Positions 1 through 6,323 of a DNA stretch of 6,774 nucleotides are shown piece by piece. The notes under the pieces were generated by a model. It was not told the origin of the DNA and did no database searches. It was given only the letters and a program-made list of their open reading frames with translations. A program made the translations under genes and the position numbers. The stretch is from Halobacteriovoraceae bacterium. Lineage in GTDB: Bacteria > Bdellovibrionota > Bacteriovoracia > Bacteriovoracales > Bacteriovoracaceae. Position 1 is the stretch's first letter, and every line of letters begins with the position of its first letter. The stretch is taken from the NCBI GenBank assembly GCA_018663815.1, contig JABJPQ010000090.1, positions 1 to 6,774 on the forward strand, written 5' to 3'.

Positions 1-2089
1 CATAATTTTCTAATCTTTGAAGTGCAGATGGTAAACTCTCGTACTGAAATCGTTGAGTCATTAAATTTTGAACAACGTTCTTATCCTTGGAGTATATTTT
101 CATGTATTTAAAATACTCTGCCCCTTTATAAGTTGATTTGTATTTTTGTTCAATATCTAATCTCTGTGTTAGTAATGTAAATAGCTTAACTTGTAAGCTA
201 TTAAATTGAGACTCCTTATCTACCTCATATTCTTTAGCCATACTCAGTGAGTCAGCGCTTATAATCAACAACATTTTTTTAGCGTCTTCGGTGCATTTAA
301 TGTACTGCTGATAAACAACTGCAGCAGCAGCATAATCAACATTGGCTTTAGCGTACATTGACGTGTACTTTGAATACATAGGCGTGCAGGTCGCAAAATG
401 ATCGACTTGGCTGTTAACTAGTTGATCGGTAATAACTTGTTGTTCTTTTTGGATTTTATCTGACTTCTTAAGAAAACTTATAATTTGGTTAAACTCATTT
501 CTTGTGATCTTTGCATCACCACTCAACTTGCTCCATAATTCATTTGGGTCTAGCTCTGTTTTATTAAATAAATCTTTTTTTCCTACCCCAATATCGTTTA
601 AGATTTCTTTTAAGTAGCTGTTTTTTACACCTTCACTCAATAGTATTGGCATTTTAGAATTCAGTGCAGCAGTTTCTCTAAGCTCTCGGTTAATAACGTC
701 TATTTCACGGTCAGTAAGTTCTTTATATTGTATGCCTTTGTTGTACTTCTCCAGGATAACACCTAATCTTTTAGATTTTTTCAATAAATTTATATATTTT
801 TCTGAATCATGATAATAGGTTCCATTTTTTTTCTTCCTGCATAAAATACTTTTCCAACTTTGATCACTTGCCTGGCTCTCCTCATTTACTTTGTTTGCAA
901 TATAAGGATTAAACATTAATGAGTTAATTATATAATCCATGACCTGTTGTCCATAGCCAGGGTTCTCAAAGTAATTAACACCAATTCTCCAGGATGGAAC
1001 TGACTCTGCTCCTCCCATAAGATTTGAATAGCCATTAAAACGCTGGGCTTTCCACTCAGGCCCTGTTTTTTTTCGAAAGTCATTTTTCGTTATTTTGTTT
1101 ATATATTCGTATGTCAACCCATGAGAGATTTTCTTTGTCGCTTTTTGAGAAGTGTTAAAATTTAATTGCAGGCAACAACTATTACTCTGTGCTTTATCAA
1201 ATATACTTGGCTTAGACTCTCCAAGAATATCATAACAATAATAACTTTTACCTTTATCTATTTTTGTTGATTCATCTAATTTTAAAAATGCTTCAAGCCT
1301 CTTCGATAATTTGAAATTTTTTTTAAGGGATGGGGTGAGTTTATAACTTGTACCATACGAATAAAAAGCATCTTCCTTAGTAACATTACTTAATTGCTTC
1401 CCCGAACATCCAACCGCATCCATAACGCCTATTGGGTCAAGATATAAATTTCCAATTGATGTTCCTTCCTCCATTAATGTTAATGCAATGGTAAGATAAG
1501 GATCAACGTTCATCGCGATAGACTCTCTAATTACACGATCTACGTTCTCTTTTTCCATTGGTTTGCAGCTTCTTGTATTTACACTTTTACAACCTGTAAT
1601 ATACATATAATTTGTATGATATGGGTATGCTGTCAACAACTTACCATTATATATAAAGTCATCTGGAGTAAGCATACTAGAAGTATTTTGACATGCTTGA
1701 AGCTTTGAATAGGAGTCTTTAATTGATGCAATTGACTTAAGAAGACTTATGTTTGAATCGCTTACCTTCGCATCCATAGACTGATTAATCTTTTTTATTT
1801 CAGCTAAGAAGAGTTCTTCAGCAATTTTGTATGAAGCATTTGAAAAAGAAATAATTGTTTTCAAGTTTTCAACACATCCCGCAACTCCCTTGCACCAAAA
1901 CCTTGATAATTCTTTTTGTTCATTACTGTCCATCGCTATAATTTTTTCAAATAAATCTTCTGTATCAATTTTTTCGGAATATTTTAGTTCCTCATTTTGA
2001 CAAGTATAAAAAAGAGGGTAAGCTACAGCATCATATGACAGGATAGACACAACAAAAAAAAGGAGATATTGACTAAAATAGTTTTTCAT
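1..2089 (-). CDS. Large exported cysteine-rich protein, lysozyme-like patterns (3' end outside window)
   Basis: The frame is open from ATG at 2089 to the window edge, giving 696 residues with no stop; the C-terminus is missing. The start is set by the ATGA overlap with the upstream gene (stop 2086-2088), a weak GAGTGG Shine-Dalgarno-like stretch 5 bases before the ATG, and a signal peptide: Lys2, a hydrophobic core at about residues 8-18, and an AVA cleavage motif at 21-23. I do not recognise the whole protein. Residues 188-228 (IAMNVDPYLTIALTLMEEG, then YLDPIGVMDAVGC) resemble the helix carrying the catalytic Glu in lysozyme/transglycosylase folds, with E207 or E208 as candidate acid. Residues 349-383 (QRFNGYSN, later ENPGYGQQV) resemble the RYNGxG...YGxxV patterns seen late in peptidoglycan hydrolases. 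At least 13 mature cysteines (for example C30, C66, C72, C228, C305, C306, C417, C568, C599) imply disulfides in the periplasm or outside. Residues from about 430 on are Lys/Glu-rich and look helical. Existence and export are well supported; the enzymatic role is inference. Confidence 0.85.
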   Translation of the reverse strand, partial: MKNYFSQYLLFFVVSILSYDAVAYPLFYTCQNEELKYSEKIDTEDLFEKIIAMDSNEQKELSRFWCKGVAGCVENLKTIISFSNASYKIAEELFLAEIKKINQSMDAKVSDSNISLLKSIASIKDSYSKLQACQNTSSMLTPDDFIYNGKLLTAYPYHTNYMYITGCKSVNTRSCKPMEKENVDRVIRESIAMNVDPYLTIALTLMEEGTSIGNLYLDPIGVMDAVGCSGKQLSNVTKEDAFYSYGTSYKLTPSLKKNFKLSKRLEAFLKLDESTKIDKGKSYYCYDILGESKPSIFDKAQSNSCCLQLNFNTSQKATKKISHGLTYEYINKITKNDFRKKTGPEWKAQRFNGYSNLMGGAESVPSWRIGVNYFENPGYGQQVMDYIINSLMFNPYIANKVNEESQASDQSWKSILCRKKKNGTYYHDSEKYINLLKKSKRLGVILEKYNKGIQYKELTDREIDVINRELRETAALNSKMPILLSEGVKNSYLKEILNDIGVGKKDLFNKTELDPNELWSKLSGDAKITRNEFNQIISFLKKSDKIQKEQQVITDQLVNSQVDHFATCTPMYSKYTSMYAKANVDYAAAAVVYQQYIKCTEDAKKMLLIISADSLSMAKEYEVDKESQFNSLQVKLFTLLTQRLDIEQKYKSTYKGAEYFKYMKIYSKDKNVVQNLMTQRFQYESLPSALQRLENY

Positions 2090-2442
2090 TTTAACCACTC
2101 AAATCTGTTATTGATATATGAGTACTTATAAGTTGTTATGACCTTATCAGAGCTAATTTTAAAGAATAGACCATGAAAAGAGTTTGGTATGAGAAAACCT
2201 CTCTTGTTAAAACTTACCACTTTACAGTCAGGGGTGACTTCTGAAAAAACAAAATACTCACACCCAGAGATCCCACAAGACTCTTGACTAAACACAAGCG
2301 TGTGTATGCCTTTCGACACCTTTATAAGATTAATTACTTGTACTTCACTCATATATTCGTTGACTGTACTCTTCAGACAAGCTTGCTGGGTATACCCCAA
2401 GTGAGAATAAGTTATTATGACTAAAACGAGTAAGCATTTCAT
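2086..2442 (-). CDS. Small exported protein with CGxxGC motif, function unknown
   Basis: This frame encodes about 118 residues from the ATG at 2442. The frame stays open upstream to a TTG at 2526 (ATGs at 2505 and 2469 too), but the ATG at 2442 places a typical signal peptide at the N-terminus: MKC, a hydrophobic core LLVLVII, then a polar stretch ending near YTQQ (residues 17-20). There is no lipobox. The mature part has four cysteines (C22, C56, C61, C73), enough for two disulfides. It contains SCGISGCEYFVF (residues 55-66) and ends in short alternating hydrophobic segments with KYSYINNRFEW, suggesting a small beta-rich domain; this resembles small periplasmic proteins with a CGxxxC-aromatic motif that I cannot name. 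Its TGA overlaps the ATG of the next gene (ATGA), so the two are probably translationally coupled and act in the same compartment. A partner or inhibitor of that protein is possible but unproven. No Shine-Dalgarno precedes the chosen start. Confidence 0.75.
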   Translation of the reverse strand: MKCLLVLVIITYSHLGYTQQACLKSTVNEYMSEVQVINLIKVSKGIHTLVFSQESCGISGCEYFVFSEVTPDCKVVSFNKRGFLIPNSFHGLFFKISSDKVITTYKYSYINNRFEWLK

Positions 2443-2522
2443 ACGTAAATATATCGGACATTCTGGCATAATACTTAATGAGCCAATGTGATTAATCCCC
2501 CCCATTAAATAATACTTACATA
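2443..2522 (-). promoter_or_regulatory. Gap before the small exported gene; possible promoter, weak
   Basis: This 80-bp gap separates the kinase stop codon from the likely start at 2442. On the minus strand, TATATT (2453-2448) matches the -10 consensus at five of six positions and ends 5 bases before the ATG, which would give a leaderless or nearly leaderless transcript. A second -10-like box, TATTAT (2473-2468), lies 16 bases after TTAATC (2495-2490), a poor -35. A run of seven G (2496-2502) sits between them. No hairpin terminator for the kinase gene is visible. Read-through from the kinase gene is equally possible. Confidence 0.25.
2468..2518 (-). repeat. Pair of 10-bp direct repeats, TAAGTATTAT
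   Basis: The decamer TAAGTATTAT (minus strand) occurs at 2468-2477 and again at 2509-2518, with starts 41 bp apart, close to four helical turns. Each copy contains TATTAT. Both lie between the kinase stop and the small exported gene. They could be operator half-sites or duplicated -10 elements, but a 10-bp AT-rich match can arise by chance in DNA of this composition. Confidence 0.3.
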
Positions 2523-4994
2523 TCAAGTCTGATATTTTTCAATCGCCTCAAGTATCTTATCAAAGCGATAGGGTTTTGGAAGGCACTCATTACATCCTGC
2601 CTGTATGATTTTTTCCCGCTCTTCTTTCATCACGCTAGCAGTAACTGCAATAATAGGTATATCACACCCATTTTTGCGGAGTCTTCGAGTCGCCTCAGCC
2701 CCATCAAGCTTGGGCATATGTATGTCCATTAGGATTAAACTAAAGTCTCCATTTGTTGCCTTCTCGATCGCTTCTTCACCATCATTAGCATATTCCAATT
2801 CTATACCAAACTGTGAGAGCGTATGACTCATAATAAACTTAAGGTCAGGATTATCCTCAGCAACAAGAATACGTACCCCCGAAAATTTCTTCTCAAAGCG
2901 GGAAAGATCTTTGCGATTCTTACTCACCTCGCTTTTAGACATCGAACTTTTTTCATAAATAATTTCTGGTGTTATCTTAACAATAAAAGTACTTCCCTTA
3001 CCGGGAGTACTCTCTAAAAGAGAAACTCTTCCATTCATTGCACTTGCTAACTTTCGGGAGAGAACAAGACCAAGACCCGTACCTCCATATTTTTTAGTTA
3101 CTCCAGAGTCGGCCTGAACAAAAGGCTTAAATAGTTTTTCTTGTAGATCTAAAGGAATGCCGGGGCCAGTATCTTTGACAATAAATTCAAGAGATGCCTG
3201 TTTTATCTCAGCTTGTTTTTGATTACATTTCACAGTGACTTCAACGCTACCCTCTGAAGTAAATTTTATGGCGTTTCCGATGATGTTAATAAGTATTTGA
3301 TGAACTCGTGTCTCATCAGATTTTATAAAGTCAGGCAGGTCTCCATGTATCTTAAATTTTAATTCAATTCCCTTTTCAGTTGCCTGGCTTTGAAGAAAAT
3401 TAGAAATACGTGAAAGGCTATCAACAAACGAATAACGAGTACTCTCAATCTCTAGCTTACCGGCTTCAATTTTTGTTAAGTCCAATATATCATCCACGAG
3501 TTCTTTGAGATGTCGGCTACTATCACTAACCCGTTTAGCATAATCATTTTTTTCCTTTTCCGAGCAAGGAGTAGTCTGTATTAAATCAGAAAATCCAATA
3601 ATAGCTGATAGCGGAGTGCGGATCTCATGACTCATATGGGCTAAAAATATTGTTTTTGCTTCATTGGCAGAAACTGCAATTGCCTTCGCCTTTTTTAGAT
3701 TATTCTCCATTTCCTTTTGCTCACTAATATCTGTCATTGTACCAATCATACGTAAAGGGTTGCCCTGAAGGTCACGCTCAACGACCTTACCTCTGCCAAG
3801 AACCCAAACCCAAGTACCGTCGATCCTACGCAATCTATGCTCCTCAGCCCAAGATGAAATCTCCCCGGCTAAATGAGCATGCAGGGAATCCGCTATGTGA
3901 CTCTTCTCATCCGGATAAATACGACTCTCCCACGCAACAGAGGCATTTTTAATCGTCTCATCCCCAATAATACGTTTCCAGGATGGACTATAGTCGACCT
4001 CTCCTGTTGTGATATTCCAATCCCAAATACCATCCTGAGTAGCCTGTACAGCAAGACGATATCGAGTTTCAATCTCTTGCAATGCCTGCTCCGAAAGCTT
4101 GCGCTCAGTAATATCAAACGCCACTCCAATACAACCAATAATATTTCCTAAGCTATCTCTTTGTGGGCTGAGGTGAGTTTCATAGTGCATTCCCTCCCAT
4201 TCAGTTTCAAAATCAACACACTTTCCTGTTAATGCCTCAAGATGCCACTTAATGGACTCAAACTCAGGTGAATCTGTTTGAAAAAACTCATAAAGACTAA
4301 TGCCAATAACTTCGTTAGGCTTAAGACCCAGCTTTTCTAGTCCACCTCCAATACTTTGAGTGAACTTTAAATTATTATCAACTGACCAAAGCTGAAAATC
4401 GACTTGGTCAATAAGTAAGCCTAAACGTTGTTCACTGTCTCTTAGTGCCCATTCTGCATTAAGCACAACTCCTTTTTGAATTTGCAACTTTTCTTTTTCA
4501 GCGTTTTTAAGAGCAGTTATATCTACGGACACGACCACAAAATAATCAATAAAACCTTGATCATTATTGACAGGCACAATAGTTGCTTGAAACCACAGTT
4601 CATTTCCATCTAAATCGACTAAAAGTACCTCCTGACAAATAACTTCAGATGTTTCTTTTACTTTTTTCAAATTTTCAATCATTGCCTTTTTGCTTGAGTC
4701 CGGAAAAAAATTGAATGGATAAGGTTGCCCATAATATTCGAAAATATTTTCAATCTTAAGACTTTTGATTCCGGACGAACTCATATAACGCAAATTAAAA
4801 TCCAAATCGACTACTTTGGTACACACAGGTGAAAACTCAAGCCAGTCACGACTTTTACCTGGAACGTCCTTTTCAAGCGTCAATTTTTGATCAAGGTAAA
4901 TATGGGACTTCTTCTGCTCAGATTCCTGCATCAAAGCTTCTTGATTCTTAAGTCGCTCAATGAGTTCGGCTTTTGTCATCGACTCATAATTCAT
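2523..4994 (-). CDS. Soluble hybrid sensor histidine kinase, 3x PAS-HisKA-HATPase-REC
   Basis: The 823-residue product is a hybrid two-component kinase that would autophosphorylate on His and pass phosphate to its own receiver. Domains in order: a short charged helix (1-45); PAS 1 (about 50-165, ending VVVSVDITALKNAE); PAS 2 (about 185-300, ending GVAFDITERK); PAS 3 of the PAS_3 type (about 305-428, with IWDWNITTGEVDYSPSWKRI and TMTDISEQKE); HisKA with H-box HMSHEIRTPLSAIIGFSDLI and phospho-acceptor H456; HATPase with N-box NIIGNAIKF (N574), G1 DTGPGIP (D608), F-box FKPF and G2 GGTGLGL (637-643); and REC with acidic pair E713/D714, acceptor D757 in LILMDIHMP, T785 and K807. All catalytic residues are present. 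There is no transmembrane segment, HAMP or HPt domain, so it should sense a cytoplasmic signal and need a separate HPt or regulator. The ATG at 4994 is preferred over the in-frame TTG at 5000 because GGAG lies 7 bases upstream of it. It follows the permease by 59 bp. The signal is unknown. Confidence 0.96.
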   Translation of the reverse strand: MNYESMTKAELIERLKNQEALMQESEQKKSHIYLDQKLTLEKDVPGKSRDWLEFSPVCTKVVDLDFNLRYMSSSGIKSLKIENIFEYYGQPYPFNFFPDSSKKAMIENLKKVKETSEVICQEVLLVDLDGNELWFQATIVPVNNDQGFIDYFVVVSVDITALKNAEKEKLQIQKGVVLNAEWALRDSEQRLGLLIDQVDFQLWSVDNNLKFTQSIGGGLEKLGLKPNEVIGISLYEFFQTDSPEFESIKWHLEALTGKCVDFETEWEGMHYETHLSPQRDSLGNIIGCIGVAFDITERKLSEQALQEIETRYRLAVQATQDGIWDWNITTGEVDYSPSWKRIIGDETIKNASVAWESRIYPDEKSHIADSLHAHLAGEISSWAEEHRLRRIDGTWVWVLGRGKVVERDLQGNPLRMIGTMTDISEQKEMENNLKKAKAIAVSANEAKTIFLAHMSHEIRTPLSAIIGFSDLIQTTPCSEKEKNDYAKRVSDSSRHLKELVDDILDLTKIEAGKLEIESTRYSFVDSLSRISNFLQSQATEKGIELKFKIHGDLPDFIKSDETRVHQILINIIGNAIKFTSEGSVEVTVKCNQKQAEIKQASLEFIVKDTGPGIPLDLQEKLFKPFVQADSGVTKKYGGTGLGLVLSRKLASAMNGRVSLLESTPGKGSTFIVKITPEIIYEKSSMSKSEVSKNRKDLSRFEKKFSGVRILVAEDNPDLKFIMSHTLSQFGIELEYANDGEEAIEKATNGDFSLILMDIHMPKLDGAEATRRLRKNGCDIPIIAVTASVMKEEREKIIQAGCNECLPKPYRFDKILEAIEKYQT

Positions 4995-5001
4995 CTTCAA
5001 T

Positions 5002-5005
5002 CTCC
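5002..5005 (-). promoter_or_regulatory. Ribosome binding site of the hybrid kinase
   Basis: GGAG on the minus strand lies 7 bases before the ATG at 4994, an ideal spacing. It is only one or two bases from the alternative TTG at 5000, so it decides the start in favour of the ATG. Confidence 0.7.
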
Positions 5006-5053
5006 ATGATGTAGCTTATTCAATCGGTACTTGTTGCATCAGCAACATCCTCA

Positions 5054-6250
5054 TTAATTAAAAATATAATTCCCCAAAAAAAACAAGCAAATCGCCCCTC
5101 CTATAACCGGAACAACAATATTGACTTGAAAGCTTGCTTTTGGTGATTTTTTATCTAATTTGATTTTAATTAAAGATAAACAGATTATAGAAAAAACACA
5201 TATTATAATCAAGCTTGTTGCTTTCGCTAAATTTCCAATTGGAAACAAGATAGCTAAGATCCATATTATTAATACTGTAAAGACAGTTGATATTATGGGT
5301 GTATTAGTTTTTGAAGAAACTTTGGAGAAAACTTTTGGTGCGACTCCTATCTTTCCCATTCCATAGAACATTCTAGACACCATAATCATTTGAACAAGCG
5401 CTCCGTTTACAATGGAAACTAATGCAATAACTCCCATGATTTTTGGAGACATATTCGAGTTCTTAGAAATAACTAAAACCAGAGGAGCACTACTAGACTT
5501 AAGCTCCCCAATAGAGAGAGAAAGCGCACATGTAATTGAAGCTAAAAAGTAAATGATTGTTGAAATAAAAATCGCCCACAATATCGCTTTAGGCATCACA
5601 TTTGGAGCATCAATAACCTCTTCGGCCGTATTAACCATATCTTCAAACCCAACGTAGGAGAAAAATGCAATAAAAGCACCTGTGAAAATTGAACTATTAA
5701 AGCCAATGACTTTCCACTCCTGCATCAGCTCTGGAAACTTATCATAGTTGGAAGAGCCGAAGAAAATGACTAAAAATAAACCTAATATTTCAATTAGTGT
5801 AATAATTGAAATGAGATACACCGACTCTTTAATTCCTTTTACTGCAATAATCCCAAGAGTAAATGTCATAACACTAGCGCTTAGCCAACCTGGCAAAGAA
5901 ATAAAGACTTCTAAATAACCATGAAAGCCCTTTAATATTGTTGCCGCTGTTATCATACCTGTGAATGCGACTGCATACCCAACGAAAATATTTAGAGATT
6001 TATTATGAAATGCCTGATTAACATAGACTGCCTCTCCTGCAGATTTTGGAAATCGAGACGAAAGCTCTGCGTACGAAAGGCCTGCAAAAATAGCGACACT
6101 GGATGCCACTACAAAGGATAAGGGGAACTGACTTCCTGCGGCCATGGCAACTTCAGAAATAATGACATAGATTCCTGCGCCTAAAATTGTTCCAACACCG
6201 TAAAGTATTAGTGGGATTAGCTTAATTTGTTTTTTTAGATCTGCATTCAT
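5054..6250 (-). CDS. APC-superfamily amino acid permease, cytoplasmic membrane
   Basis: This 398-residue integral membrane protein is predicted to move an amino acid across the inner membrane, probably as a proton-coupled symporter or exchanger; the substrate cannot be read from the sequence. Signature motifs are the broken TM1 helix YGVGTILGAGIYVI (17-30), LSYAELSSRFPKSAGEAVYV (58-77) after TM2, the TM6 segment AFFSYVGFEDM (195-205), EEVIDAPNVMPKAI (210-223) before TM7, and SRMFYGMGKIGVAPKVF (292-308) after TM8. Hydrophobic segments fall at about 11-32, 42-62, 87-107, 121-138, 142-164, 188-206, 222-246, 269-293, 318-336, 340-362 and 374-394: eleven, where most of the family have twelve or more and 420-500 residues. 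The first ten, which form the transport core, are complete. An in-frame TAG at 6254-6256 rules out a longer start. No Shine-Dalgarno is visible. It follows sdhA by 73 bp and precedes the kinase by 59 bp. Confidence 0.93.
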   Translation of the reverse strand: MNADLKKQIKLIPLILYGVGTILGAGIYVIISEVAMAAGSQFPLSFVVASSVAIFAGLSYAELSSRFPKSAGEAVYVNQAFHNKSLNIFVGYAVAFTGMITAATILKGFHGYLEVFISLPGWLSASVMTFTLGIIAVKGIKESVYLISIITLIEILGLFLVIFFGSSNYDKFPELMQEWKVIGFNSSIFTGAFIAFFSYVGFEDMVNTAEEVIDAPNVMPKAILWAIFISTIIYFLASITCALSLSIGELKSSSAPLVLVISKNSNMSPKIMGVIALVSIVNGALVQMIMVSRMFYGMGKIGVAPKVFSKVSSKTNTPIISTVFTVLIIWILAILFPIGNLAKATSLIIICVFSIICLSLIKIKLDKKSPKASFQVNIVVPVIGGAICLFFLGNYIFN

Positions 6251-6256
6251 GTGCTA

Positions 6257-6265
6257 CTAATACCA
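6257..6265 (-). promoter_or_regulatory. Possible extended -10 element for the permease gene
   Basis: On the minus strand TGGTATTAG reads as an extended -10 (TG, one base, then TATTAG, four of six matches to TATAAT). It ends 6 bases before the ATG at 6250, which would put the transcript start at or next to the start codon and would explain the lack of a Shine-Dalgarno. No convincing -35 lies 16-18 bases upstream. A chance match in AT-rich DNA is quite possible. Confidence 0.2.
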
Positions 6266-6323
6266 TGTTACATATATACACGCTACTTTTTGGCTCCTTA
6301 CATGCTCAATGTCTTTTTTTATT

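Noticed and set aside
3893..4138. Minus-strand open frame of 81 codons inside the kinase
   Set aside because: It is an alternative frame over PAS 3 (IWDWN...WKRI), which is clearly coding in the other frame.
3873..4151. Plus-strand open frame of 92 codons, with others at 2605-2826, 2823-3017 and 3737-3952
   Set aside because: All lie antisense to the PAS, kinase and receiver domains of the hybrid kinase, whose conserved motifs prove the minus-strand frame; no ribosome binding site or recognisable product.
5032..5047. Inverted repeat TGTTGC-ATCA-GCAACA between permease and kinase, considered as a terminator
   Set aside because: The stem is only 6 bp and no T-run follows it on the minus strand; it may be chance.
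5160..5366. Plus-strand open frame of 68 codons
   Set aside because: Antisense to TM8-TM10 of the permease; low-complexity Ile/Lys-rich product.
6222..6266. Possible 14-codon leader peptide starting at ATG 6266 overlapping the permease start
   Set aside because: No ribosome binding site, no run of regulatory codons and no attenuator hairpin; it reads into the permease coding region out of frame.
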